Positions 1 through 10,317 of a stretch of 64,000 nucleotides of DNA are shown piece by piece; the stretch's first letter is position 1; each line of letters opens with the position of its first letter. The notes below the pieces were generated by a model that saw nothing but the letters and a program-made list of their open reading frames with translations, searched no databases and was not told the DNA's origin. The DNA lies in assembly GCA_030141605.1 (NCBI GenBank), contig JAQGDQ010000266.1:67501-131500 (forward strand), written 5' to 3'. This DNA is from Tubiluchus corallicola (Eukaryota; Priapulida; Priapulimorpha; Priapulimorphida; Tubiluchidae). The translations under genes and the position numbers were made by a program.

Positions 1-1303
1 TCGCGTTGTGAGAAAGGTCTATTTCTCTCAAGTTTTCTAGCAACGCTCCCGCAATATGAGCGCTAGTTAATTCAAAGCGAACTAATCAGATTCGTATATC
101 GGAAATAGTGTTGCTTGAGTTAAACACTCAGATAACATACATTAACTCAATCGTTAAATGTCAAAGAGAATTACTTTATTGATTTACAATAATTACTGCT
201 TCTAGGTAGCTTACAAGATTTGTTCTTATGCGCCTTTGACGCGTACAACTAGTTTATAGCTTCCAAAAGTATCTCTCTGAACAATTCTTCAATTCTATCA
301 CCTAAGGTGTTCTTTACACTTATCATATAGTACAATGTGAACTTATGCGAACTACAGATATGCACAGTTACTCTCAGATTACAGATATGTTAAGATTACT
401 TAACTCTGCGGATTGACCACAATGTACCCCGTACACTTGGTCAACTCCAATAGTTGATATGAGACTCTCGTTGTCCAGTGCCTAGATTATCCTAGGAACG
501 CAGAAAGATGTCTACGCTGAACTTCTCAAGTTGTCCCAATCTCCTGTGTCAGGTAGCCCTCTGTGTGATTTGTCACACACACACACGTGTCTCTTCCAGT
601 ACGATCGGGTGGAAAGAGCCCTGGGTTATTCCAACTCATGGCTTATATTTCATCGAAGTAACCTCGTAATAACCTTGCACGATTACAACGTCGCACGCAA
701 CACTTAGATCTATTGGACAGCTGGGAGGACATCAAATTACTTAGGTTTGTGACTTTTCTTTAGAAACTCTCATCCTTGAAGTCATCGTAACCCGTAAAAC
801 TCATTAGTCCTCTTTTCATCAAGAAACAGTGACCTCGCAGAGTTTTCATTAATTACGAGTAACTTGTGCATATAGCTTATAATAAACGGTACATCCGTCT
901 CAACCTAATAATAGCTAATTATCCTGAGCATCTTAGTGTCCTTACGTAAACGATAAATCTTACTTCTTGCATCCTACGCTTTCACAGCTCATTAAATTCG
1001 AGCTTACCAGCTGAGTGAGTTCCATTGCACCATTTGTAAATTTATTCATGAAATCAGGGAGGCATGCGATTTCATACCAAAATATCGAAAATCATCGATT
1101 TATAAATTTATTCACCACAGAATCAAAGGCTTGTATAAGCCCACTGTCATGTGAACCCGATAAAAAAATGGATGAGTGAACAAAAAAAAAGAACTGGGAG
1201 AAAGGTTAGATCACACAGGAAGGGTAGAAGGATGTGGTGGAAGTGGTAGAAAGAAAGATAAGATTCAAGGCAAGAACATCAACAGTTGAACTCATTTACT
1301 TAC
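1..1303. other. Non-coding flank downstream of the protease exons
   Basis: No convincing exon was found here. The protease gene on the minus strand should continue leftwards with a phase-1 exon leading to the catalytic-Ser (GDSGG) region, but I see no sequence that would encode GDSGG on the minus strand. A short CA run lies near 575-586. This is either intron or sequence past a missing exon. Confidence 0.5.
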
Positions 1304-1517
1304 CAGTCCCCAATGTACGACCGAATCCCACCAGAATTACACTCTCATTGATATAATTAGCGTAGGTACAGAGTGGTAGTCTAGCAGGCTGTATGTCATT
1401 GTCAAATGTAACTTTGTTATTCATTCGAACAAGAGCTATATCAACCCCGGATTTGATCTCAGCGCTTGAGTACTTGTTAAGAATTAGATAAACTGGATGC
1501 ACCTTGTAATAATAAAT
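1304..1517 (-). CDS. Serine protease exon 5: catalytic Asp
   Basis: A strong polypyrimidine acceptor (TTTTCTTTCTTAG) precedes 1517 and the donor GTAAGT follows 1304. It encodes [10 protein letters not shown], then [19 protein letters not shown] with the catalytic Asp, then QPARLPL and [10 protein letters not shown], where many S1 members have WGRT. It leaves phase 1, so a further exon is expected to the left. Confidence 0.88.
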
Positions 1518-3958
1518 CTAAGAAAGAAAAAAAACTGTAAGCTAAAATGGTAAACAAAACGTAAAAAAGTAATGTACATATGTCAATGAGGTTATATCTG
1601 GCTGCAGACGGAAAATGTGGCCCACGTTCTTAAGCAGTTGGAGATACTTTGGATGCACCTTGTAAAAATATATCTGAAAAGTGTAAAAATGTAAGCTAGA
1701 AAGTTAAATCAAAAGTGAAAAAATGTAAAACAGATGTTAATATTATATGAGGTCGCAAGGTAAAACGAATTGAGTATAATAATACGCCTGTTGGTCCAAA
1801 AAAATTTAACATCTGAGTCAGTTGGCAGAAATTCCAAATATTTAATCTTTGGCAGTTCTCAGTCTACTTGTACTTTCCATAGAAGGTGTTTTCGTAAAGA
1901 TGTGCTTTTTTCCCGTCTATTGTAGATTGATTTTATTGTTTTAAATAGTTTTAAATATACGCTCTGTCCCTTATTTTTCTGCCGTAGATTGTCTAGTCTA
2001 TATTGGTGGACTTAAAAGTTACTACTGTGAATGACTGATAAGTGTAGTTTATGGAACTCCATTAGACATCTCACAAACATGTGCTTGATAAGTTTATTAA
2101 AATTTAACAAAAACTCATTGGTAAGCAACTTACCCAACGTCTCTCTTTTGGATGGAATTTCCTGTTGCTTCCTAGATATATATTGAAATCCTTCCCGGCT
2201 TTTGTACTGTTAAAAATGATTTTAAATGATGTTAAATTATGTTAAAAATGATGTTAAAAATGATTTTTTAAGAAGAAAAACAAAAACTTTTAAGTAGCAA
2301 CAATTCGTTTGCAATAACATCAACTGTTAAATTTTAATGCATTAAAAATGTATACGTTTGCAAGTGGATAATGTATAGATCTAAACTCAGCATTGCAATC
2401 TCTTATTGACCAAGTCACCTGCAAAATTTAGAATATATTTACAAGTTCGTGAAAAGAAAGAATTTGTCTGTGATTCGATGTCAGCGGCCAAATAAGCAAA
2501 TTACCATAAATGCAAATAAAAATCTTTATTTAATGCAGATACTCATACAACTGACCATGCAACTTTACAGTTTTCCACCAGAACTATGCATCATTCTCTC
2601 TTTAGCACATTTCAACTTACTTATTAACACAATGTGCAGCCGTTAAAACCCATCTATCGTTTATAAGAGTTCCTCCACAAAAACCTCTACTTTGCTTATA
2701 AAGTCCAACCTTTTCACAAAAATAAATAATTTAAGTAAGCGTCATTAAAGAAAAATAAATACATACTGTGTACAATACGTTACTAGAGGATATAAATTAT
2801 GTTTATTTGAGTGTACAAATACAAAATTTTTCCAATTTTCTAACACTAAGTTTGTAACAAAGGCATCAGTTACGTATGTGGATTTTGGGTGTAGACCAGC
2901 CCACCACGAATTAGACAAAATACACGTATATCATAACCAACATGAGCTAACTATGTTCATTATGCAACAATCTTAAAACTTCAAAAACAAAAATGATTAT
3001 CTTCTTCTAATTGCAGTAAAACGTTATTTCTTGTTTCTCTTGAACTAAAAAGACAGGTAAATGCAATAAAATGCTCTTTACCAAGTAAGGGAATTCTCTT
3101 CCGTAGACATCTTGCCCACCAACAATCCTTGGTTCTGCTGGCAACTCTTCTACAAGTAATTTAATATAACTAGCTTTATCAGTTCAATACGGATGAGGTA
3201 CACAGTTAGAAGAAATATACATTCATTCATGATGTGTTTCTTTTAGTATGGAATATTAGGTTCAATCATTAATAACAATTTATCTTTGGAATTGTAAGGA
3301 AATTGTTATAGCATTTTAATTGTAATGAAACAGTTCGTATAAATATTTAAAATTCAATGTATTTTTCTTAGTTGGTTTAATTATAAAAAAGAAAAAGGTA
3401 TTTGTTGCTTTATTTTGTTTGCCTAAAGAATCAGCAAATTAGGCCTATTTTCTAACATTCTGGATACGTTTAAGCAGCAGCTCCAATGCCATGTCAACAA
3501 AATCTGATACAGCTAAATGAAGTTTAAAATAGAAGATTCGCTTATATATATGCAAATAGCACTAGACCTACGCAAGTTAACAACTTTTTACACTGCTGCC
3601 ACTAATAGTTAAAGTCGTCTTACGTGTACTTCATACGACCACTAAGGTTATTGCCAAAATTTTAGGAATACCTTATAAAAAATAAATTTTGAAAATGTCT
3701 TTCAGCTTTGATGTGTAGTAATTAGCTAGAGTAAGCTATAATCTAATATCATTTTGTTGGAGTAGCTAGTAAAACAATTGACCAACCATCTTGAGGCGAA
3801 CTTCTGACAAAATCGGCAAGAGTAACTGTGCTATTGCTCAATTTCTTCTCTGCAATGCCTGTTGAATTTAGCGAGGTTTCTTTTTTCGACTGGCAAGTGG
3901 TAAACCAGGAACATGTTACACCAAGTATGAGGAGTGTAGCTGCTCGAATGCGAATCAT
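1304..3958 (-). CDS. Secreted trypsin-like serine protease, partial multi-exon gene
   Basis: Five exons can be assembled on the minus strand with matching phases: 3958-3787 (ends phase 1), 3149-3082 (1 to 0), 2709-2621 (0 to 2), 2206-2134 (2 to 0) and 1517-1304 (0 to 1). In order they encode a signal peptide and prodomain, the activation site [16 protein letters not shown], the His motif [16 protein letters not shown], a loop with IYLGSNRKF, and the Asp motif [13 protein letters not shown] followed by VGFGRTLG. The product belongs to the chymotrypsin/trypsin S1 fold: a secreted endopeptidase activated by cleavage before IVGG. The Ser-195 region and C-terminus are not seen, so primary specificity cannot be read. 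The donor of exon 1 (GTTGGT) is weak; the other sites are good. The gene looks functional as far as it goes. Alternatively it could be a Ser-less homologue, which this window cannot decide. Confidence 0.85.
1600..1671 (-). pseudogene. Decayed partial duplicate of the catalytic-Asp exon start
   Basis: Minus-strand sequence after a TTCAG reads [16 protein letters not shown], parallel to [16 protein letters not shown] at the start of exon 5 about 150 bases away. The flanking intron (AAAAATGTAAGCTA-like) is also shared, so this is a local duplication of the acceptor and exon start. The DIAL motif is lost, so it is probably dead. A mutually exclusive exon is less likely. Confidence 0.45.
2134..2206 (-). 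CDS. Serine protease exon 4: surface loop
   Basis: A 73-nt exon between acceptor TTTTTAACAG and donor GTAAGTTGC. Read in the phase left by exon 3 it is open and gives [17 protein letters not shown], matching the usual V-x-x-G strand after the catalytic His. It leaves phase 0, which is what the Asp exon requires. Phase, length and motif all agree. Confidence 0.75.
2621..2709 (-). CDS. Serine protease exon 3: catalytic His
   Basis: Bounded by an AAAAG acceptor and a GTAAGTTG donor. It encodes [13 protein letters not shown], then [14 protein letters not shown] with the catalytic His and both cysteines of the His-loop disulphide. It enters at phase 0 and leaves at phase 2. Confidence 0.88.
3082..3149 (-). 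CDS. Serine protease exon 2: activation site
   Basis: The acceptor TTACTTGTAG precedes 3149 and the donor GTAAAG follows 3082. It encodes [22 protein letters not shown] in pieces: Arg then IVGG is the zymogen cleavage site whose new N-terminus forms the Asp-194 salt bridge in the S1 family. It enters at phase 1 and leaves at phase 0, matching both neighbours. Confidence 0.85.
3787..3958 (-). CDS. Serine protease exon 1: signal peptide and prodomain
   Basis: The ATG at 3958 starts [18 protein letters not shown], a typical signal peptide: two Arg, then a hydrophobic core. A Ser/Thr/Lys-rich prosegment with possible N-glycosylation sites (LNST, SNST) follows. The proposed donor after 3787 (GATG then GTTGGT) is weak, but it leaves phase 1, which is what the next exon needs. 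Without splicing, the frame runs to a stop near 3749. Confidence 0.6.
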
Positions 3959-5012
3959 TTTAGCTTCACTTCCATAATTAATATCATGAATACGAAGTGG
4001 CTTTAATAATTTCGTCTCTTTACTGTAAAAAGTTGTAAATGGCTGATGTTTTTAAAATTCCAATAATATAAAATGACACATAGTAATTATATTCTAGTGT
4101 TCATCTCAGGTATTTAAATTATTTCCGTGATGAATCACTTTAAACTTTATCTCCTGCACCCTTTCGTCTTTTTAAGTCACCCAGTTTGCATTTCTTTTCG
4201 TAGTGTTGTTCACTAAGGTCAAAACTAGTCAGAAAAACATTGAAGGAAATGAATGCAAAAAGAATTTCTGGAGTCTAATGATTATTTTTTATATAATTGT
4301 ATCGTACTATTCTTATATCAATCTCGAACTGTTCAATATCTGCTAAGAAAGTGTATTGTTTTAACACGTCCTTGTATTTGGACTAGTAATATACAAAACA
4401 GGTATTTCTGGGATTTCCTTACCTTGTACCACAAACTTTTGCAAATGATCTGTGTTTCAGAATGCACCGCTAGAATGGATGTAATTATTACTTCTACTTA
4501 AAAGGAATCTTGGAACTGAAGCATTGTTATTTTTTGGAAGTTCTAGACAATGTTATTGTAACGTCTTGGCAACATTTGTAACATTGTTAGAAACTTTATA
4601 GGACATTTAACATAAATCTTTCTTGCTTAATAATCTGTTTATTCACAAAGACTGCTGCCATGATAAGTCTAGAGGATGTAACGCCTCGTGGCTTGCCCGC
4701 TAAACACAGTGTGGGGAAACCTTAGTGAGTACAAACATTAAAATATAAACCATATATAAGAACACGTCACAGTTATAGGGTTATTTTTAGAGTTAGAGTT
4801 TTAGGTGATGTTATGCCGATATCTGTTAGGTTTCACATAATTGAGAAATCACTACGAAAACTAAATAAAATGTAAAGCAAAATTGTTCACCTTTCCTAAA
4901 ATAACTTTTTGCAAACATTTAGATTATCTAAATATTTGTGGAAATAATATCTTAATGTATATGAGCCGAACTTTTAAACAACAGTTGTGTTTGACGAGCA
5001 TTATATTCACAT
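3959..5012. other. Intergenic, upstream of the protease
   Basis: AT-rich sequence between the protease start codon and the SINE-like insertion. It should contain the protease promoter. I see no convincing TATA box or coding exon; the short open frames have no recognisable content. Confidence 0.5.
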
Positions 5013-5560
5013 TACATCACGCACAGTACTACGGCCATATCACTTTGAAAACACCGGTTCTCGTCTGATCACCGAAGTTAAGTAACGTAGAGCCTGGTTA
5101 GTACTTGGATGGGACTAGGAATACCAGGTGCTGTAGGCTTGCGGGATGCCCACACTGTATCTCGACACTAGGCTTAGGAGCAGCACAAGCAGCCAACAGC
5201 TAGAGGAGTTCAAGTGACCCAACGGCTATGTGTAGAGGAGCAAAACCTTCCAAATCAGGAGTGGAGCCCCGAAGGCGGACCAGTGCAGCATGCTCACTGA
5301 CTCTGGCAGCTCCTGGTGCCAACCTGGTGCCAAACGTATCGCTCCGCTTTCCTTTGGACTAAACGAGGTAGGAAGAGAAGGGGTTTCTGTTGTCTGGGCA
5401 ACTCAGGATCTCCATACACCTTACCCAGGCGCGCGCCCTAAAGACGTTCAAGGATCGGACTGCTCAGCCACAGTCGACGCTGCAGCTCCATCAATGTGAT
5501 CAATAACCGACTCTCTTGGCGCACACTCCATTGTCTTTCGAGACAGGATGCCAGCAACAA
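5013..5560 (+). mobile_element. SINE-like insertion headed by 5S rRNA sequence
   Basis: The head (about 5028-5140) matches 5S rRNA: CTACGGCCATA, CTCGTCTGATCACCGAAG, GCCTGGTTAGTACTTGGATG, GGAATACCAGGTGCTGTAGG. The internal promoter A box and intermediate element are recognisable, but a few bases after GATGGGA are missing from box C. A GC-rich body of about 400 bases follows, unlike anything else in the window. ATATTCACAT occurs at 5003-5012 and again at 5561-5570, directly flanking the unit, which looks like a target-site duplication. That fits a 5S-derived (SINE3-type) retroposon rather than a working 5S gene. I do not recognise the body family. Confidence 0.7.
5028..5140 (+). pseudogene. 5S rRNA-derived segment
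   Basis: A close 5S rRNA match over nearly the full length, with substitutions and a short internal deletion just after GATGGGA, within the box C region of the internal promoter. There is no T-run terminator directly after it; sequence continues into the SINE body. It is best read as the pol III head of the retroposon, not a functional rRNA gene. Confidence 0.75.
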
Positions 5561-5570
5561 ATATTCACAT

Positions 5571-6504
5571 AATCCTTAAATTAATGTATAATAATAACTT
5601 GAAATCACAGGTGTCACCGTTAATGAATATTCAAAAGGTGTAATTTTTGTGAATAAATGAACCTTTCTATAAATAATGATTTAGCGTATTGTTTAGGAAG
5701 CATCACAAGGATAACCACCACACATAGTCCTTTAAACTACACTAAGATAATAATAATTATTATTATTATGGGAACCATTTCTTAAAGTTTACATATAATT
5801 ACTGAAAATCGCATATGTAAGTAAAGTATTGCTTTATTTATAACAAGGATAAAGTTGTGCAGGAATAACGGTAAGTACAAATTATCTGTTATCAAAATAT
5901 TTCAAAATCACAAATAAAAATTGCGAAAAATCAGATGTGTCGATACAGAAACAAAAAGATGGACAAACTACAGTAACCTTTTTACTTCTTCATCGCTTTC
6001 TTATTTATTAATGTAAACAGTAGATAAGGAATTTTCAAACTGTTAGCACACAGCTTTAAGTTCAGCTTTATGCTGTACTTATTTTTGTTTTTTATTTGCT
6101 TTTTTACTCTAATTCAGTGTTCCTCAACAAGTACACATTTTCCTTACTAAACAGGTTATCAGGTTAAACCAAACTTTTAAGCACTTCTCTTAAACGAAAC
6201 ATAATACTTATAACTAGCTTAGCTATATTATTTGTAATTCCCAATGAACAGTGAATCTCTAATTAGTTTTTTAAGTAATGCATTAGCATGAATTAGTTTC
6301 TCTCATGGAACATTGTTTATTTTAAGAATGTATTTTTTTCTCTAAGAGTTCCAATGGTATGTAAAGTTTACAGAATATTAGTGAACTATTAGTAGACCTA
6401 TAAAGTTATTATTTTCACATTCTTAAGAGCAATTATTAAGTTAAGATCAAAGAAGATTAAATTTTACTTCCTTAGACTTTACCACCTATCCATACTTGAG
6501 ATAC
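5571..6504. other. AT-rich intergenic sequence
   Basis: No exon, RNA gene or repeat family is evident. A short ATT-type run lies near 5747-5768. Confidence 0.5.
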
Positions 6505-6680
6505 CAATGTCACATTTGACTTGACATGTGTCTACATTTGACTTACCAAAAGCGCTTAAGATTTGTTGAAAACCATTGTTAACACATTTGAACCACCTAA
6601 GTCTACATTTGAGTTACCAAGACACATTTGAATTACCTGAATCTACATTTGAGTTAACGCAGGTCTACATTTGACATGTA
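6505..6680 (+). repeat. Short dispersed motif cluster (ACATTTGANTTACC)
   Basis: The motif ACATTTGA, often followed by CTTACC or GTTACC, recurs about seven times with irregular spacing (roughly 20-50 bases). It looks like a decayed tandem repeat; no coding content is seen. Confidence 0.55.
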
Positions 6681-7439
6681 AAACCATAGTAGAATCTTGA
6701 AGATATGGGCTGTTGTAATGTAACAATCGTTGGTTTAACTTATGTCATACCGTTTTACATTATGTACAATATTTAATTTTTAGTACTTGTATGTTTAGTA
6801 GAGCGCATCATTACCTGAGAACCTATAAAAAATAAGTTGGAATTTTGAATTATTGACACAGCTTTACATCGCTCGCTTAGTACACTGACGTGGCACCAGG
6901 GGGGTAAATTTCGTGTAAGTCTTGTGGTCGTGTAGATAATATGATGGAACAGAGTACTGTGCATATAAATTTGTCTATAAGATAAATTATAACAAAGCTT
7001 ACCAATTGTCCGTTTAAATTACAAAAATGTTAACTAAGTGTCCAGTCGACAAACTATGACAATTGTCCATTTGACAAAGAAGCCTTTGCCACCACCATTT
7101 TGTTCAATATTACTATGTTTGTTATGTATCATTATAACCGTTGCACAGTGTAACCTATTTAACTAACTGGATAAGCAGAGATAGTAGCTTTTGTAACTGA
7201 ATTTGGGGCATTCGCTTTGGAAACAATAGAATTTATAACTACACGATTCACTTAAACTATGGTTATAAAAATATTCACAGCACTAAAAAACCCAGTTCGC
7301 TCAAAACGAAAGCTGTACTGCAGCTATTACTCAGGTTAAGCATTTGTTACTCAAAGAAAATGAGCTAACAAAAACCGATTCTTGTAAAGTTTTAGAAAGT
7401 TCTATCTGGTAGCATTTTTTCTGCGGGAAATCACAAATA

Positions 7440-7681
7440 TGTGTTTCTAGTTCTAGTTGTAATTATGTACAGATCTAAACAGATCTAATTCTGTTTAAAA
7501 TATGTTATTAGTTGTAGTTGCAATTATGTATAAATCTAAACAGATCTAATTCTGTTTAATATGTGTTTCTAGTTCTAGTTGTAATAATGTATAAATGTAA
7601 ACAGATCTAATTCTGTTTAATATGTGTTTCTAGTTCTAGTTGTAATAATGTATAAATCTAAACAGATCTAATTCTGTTTAA
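7440..7681 (+). repeat. About 60-bp tandem repeat, four units
   Basis: Four near-identical units run from a TTCTAGTTCTAGTTGTAAT-like start through AACAGATCTAATTCTGTTTAA. The last two differ by very few bases, so the array expanded recently. It lies 3' of the LRR gene's last visible exon. Confidence 0.85.
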
Positions 7682-7875
7682 GTGATATAGCTGCATGGCG
7701 AACCAACATTCTGCACAGATGGAAAAAAGTGTTGGTTCAAGAAGGAAGAAAAGAAAAAGAGAAAGCAGCATTTTTTGCTCATAAAAACAAATCTACAATA
7801 ATCTATTTTGTTGCAGCTAATAAGTAATGCAAAGAAAAAAATGTTAATCAGGTAGACAGGATGAGTTGGATCAAG

Positions 7876-8117
7876 TTATGATAGTAATAATTCCAAACTA
7901 AAACAGAAAAACAAATTGTAATTGAATTGAATTTGCATGGCAGCATCGTATGCAGGTGCAGGAACTTTGTTGGCGGGATTGCTAGGGTCACAGAATTCAG
8001 ATAACGTCATTTCGTGTTCGTTGTGAGGGTATGGCGGAACATGGCAATCAAATATAGAAGCCACCCACCAATCAGCCTTCAGCCACCTCATACTGCAGTT
8101 GCAATAAAGGGGGCTTC
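7876..8117 (-). CDS. LRR protein, 3' exon: LRRCT domain and C-terminal tail
   Basis: The acceptor TGTTTTTCAG precedes 8117 at phase 1. The frame reads GSPLYCNCSMRWLKADWW, then IFDCHVPPYP: the Cys-x-Cys...Trp...Cys-x-x-Pro pattern of a C-terminal LRR flanking domain. It then runs to a stop through PAPAYDAAMQ and the hydrophobic NLFFCFSLELLLS. That end could be a GPI-attachment signal. However, TTTTTCTGTTTTAG inside it is itself a good splice acceptor, so the last dozen codons may belong to intron or to another exon. The phase and LRRCT start match the two upstream exons at 10.3-11.0 and 12.8-13.5 kb, so I place all three in one minus-strand gene for an extracellular LRR protein. Confidence 0.7.
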
Positions 8118-8757
8118 CTGAAAAACACAAACGAGAGGTATCAAAGTGTTGTTGATAAAAGATTGAACCTCAATGTGTTTTTTAATACAAACCGTTTTTC
8201 TTTTTCTATTTAGATTTCAGGAAAGTTAAAGCAAAACGGGATTCAATGTTAAACTGTAGGTCAAAGCCTATACCTATAGTATAAAATATTGAAAGGAAAC
8301 ATGCTATTTTTTCAAAAATGACTTACGTAAAACAATTATTACAACACAAACAATATTTCGAGTTCGTGCCACTATCTTTTCGCTGTCACATGCACTTTAC
8401 TTGCGTTGGTTAAAGGGGCGACATTTCTGAAATGCATTGCACAAAAATGCCCCTCTCAGTTCAGATGTGTTAGTTTGTGACGAACTGCACGCGTTTGACA
8501 ACTCATGCTGTCATTTGTAGCAAATTTGAAATTTAAAATTTTATCTTAAAACTTGCCTAATTTGAACACACTGAATATCTTGTAGTAGCACCGTACTTCA
8601 ATTTTCGCTTTCGCTAACACCCACAACACACTCATGGAATAATTTGATGCTAAAATTTGTTAGTTTGTGATGTCATCATTAGTGAGTTTGCCTGCTGTTG
8701 ATTAAGGTTTTAATCTATTATTTAGCATCAAAAATACTTTTGCAGTATTATTGATAT
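8118..8757. other. Intron of the LRR gene
   Basis: Sequence between the last LRR exon and the LTR relic. I see no coding content and no named repeat. Confidence 0.45.
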
Positions 8758-9089
8758 TGTTACGAAGGCAGATTATGACTAACCCCTAATAATAGTAATG
8801 GGTATGGTTGAGAAGCCCAGTAATGCAAATGTACCTGTATAAAACAGAATGCATGCCGCAATTTGACTTTTCCAACCTGGCCTTTCTGTCTGTAAATGTG
8901 AATGCTGTAGGTTTGCTGATTTTTATACCAAAGTCTGTTTACATGTCATGGAGCTACTGTTTGTGCATTAAAGTTTATTTTACATTCGTACTCTTTTTAC
9001 TTTTGGCGTCTGCTGTAATGTATTTCATAACTTGTATGCCGCTCTATACATACTGAGATGGATCCGTGCTGGAATCTGGATCCGTTACA
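8758..9089 (+). mobile_element. LTR of a Ty3/gypsy-like retroelement, relic
   Basis: The segment starts TGTTAC and ends GTTACA. It holds a TATAAAA box near 8838 and an ATTAAA polyadenylation-like signal near 8967, in LTR order. It is followed after one base by a primer-binding-site sequence starting TGG. No partner LTR or pol was found downstream, so this is a truncated 5' end. It sits, opposite in strand, within an LRR-gene intron. Confidence 0.6.
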
Positions 9090-9090
9090 C

Positions 9091-9108
9091 TGGTGTCAGA
9101 AGTGGGAT
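9091..9108 (+). other. Primer binding site of the LTR relic
   Basis: TGGTGTCAGAAGTGGGAT begins with TGG, the complement of the tRNA CCA end. It resembles sites complementary to a tRNA-Leu 3' end that some Ty3/gypsy elements use; that tRNA assignment is from memory. Confidence 0.6.
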
Positions 9109-9634
9109 CTGAAATTGCTGCCTGGAATGTATCGACATTACTGGTTTTTTTGAGTGCTGCATTTTGCTTTAGGCAGACAGCTTGTCTGTACTACTCGGCG
9201 TGTGTTTTGTTGACAGTTTCGTGTTTTTACATATTTTATGTTGAAAGGCAATTGAACAGCCTTTATGCGACAGGCAGGATCGGCCTTAGCTTAAACAGTT
9301 CTATGTTTTTATCGAGTTCCCAATGATACGATCTGCCTATAGCAATGTGAAAATTGAACACCACATTGCCTTTAATTCTGCCATGATTAGCAAAAGCAAA
9401 GCATAGAGTAGCGGAGTTTTTTTCATTTGAAATCTGTACCATTTTCATTTGAACATCTCTGTGTACATTATGAAAGCATTTGGGTTCGTGGAAATGCTAA
9501 AAATTTTGATCCATACAAATTAGAAGAGGGTCTTGTAAAGGTTTACCGGGAGAGGGGCACATGTACCTTAGATGTAGCAGTGAGAACGGGCTGGTTCAAG
9601 TGGTAAAGATCTAGTCAAGGAACTTTCAACTCGC
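9109..9634. other. Remnant internal LTR-element sequence and intron
   Basis: Continues from the PBS but shows no gag or pol motif. The short open frames have no recognisable domain. Confidence 0.4.
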
Positions 9635-10317
9635 CTGCTAGTAGCAAATTCAACCTCAGTAAAAATGTCCATTGATAATGGTGCGTGTTTGCTATTATTC
9701 GGTTAACGATAAACCAGTTATTGTCGAAGATTATAAACATAAACTTACCTGCTAGTAGCAAATTCAACCTCAGTAAAAATATCCATTGATAATGGTGCGT
9801 GTTTGCTATTATTCGGTTAACGATAAACCAGTTATTGTAGAAGTTTATAAACATAAACTTACCTGCTAGTAGCAAATTCAACCTCAGTAATATATCCATT
9901 GATAATGGTGCGTGTTTGCTATTATTCGGTTAACGATAAACCAGTTATTGTAGAAGTTTATAAACATAAACTTACCTGCTAGTAGCAAATTCAACCTCAG
10001 TAAAAATATCCATTGATAATGGTGCGTGTTTGCTATTATTCGGTTAACGATAAACCAGTTATTGTAGAAGTTTATAAACATAAACTTACCTGCTAGTAGC
10101 AAATTCAACCTCAGTAAAAATATCCATTGATAATGGTGCGTGTTTGCTATTATTCGGTTAACGATAAACCAGTTATTGTCGAAGATTATAAACATAAACT
10201 TACCTGCTAGTAGCAAATTCAACCTCAGTAAAAATGTCCATTGATAATGGTGCGTATTTGCTATTATTCGGATAACGATAAACCAGTTATTGTAGAAGTT
10301 TATAAACATAAACTTAC
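9635..10317 (-). repeat. 114-bp tandem array carrying a 5' splice site per unit
   Basis: There are six units with starts at 9635, 9749, 9863, 9976, 10090 and 10204: 114 bp each, one of 113. On the minus strand each unit edge reads GCAGGTAAGTTTATG, a consensus donor, and the array directly abuts the real donor of the LRR exon ending at 10318. The leftmost edge is mutated to GGCGAG. As 114 is 38 codons, the minus-strand frame of the LRR exon stays open through four units, reading GKFMFINFYNNWF in each. A second frame, next to the donor, reads IFTEVEFATS. Units 1 and 5 share GTCGAAGATT, hinting at higher-order duplication. It may be passive intronic expansion or alternative 3' exon ends. Confidence 0.9.

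Noticed and set aside
5290-5499. ORF in the SINE body
   Set aside because: A chance frame in a GC-rich retroposon body.
8808-9326. Hydrophobic ORFs as membrane proteins
   Set aside because: They lie in the LTR and PBS region and start at non-ATG codons; LTR signals explain the sequence better.
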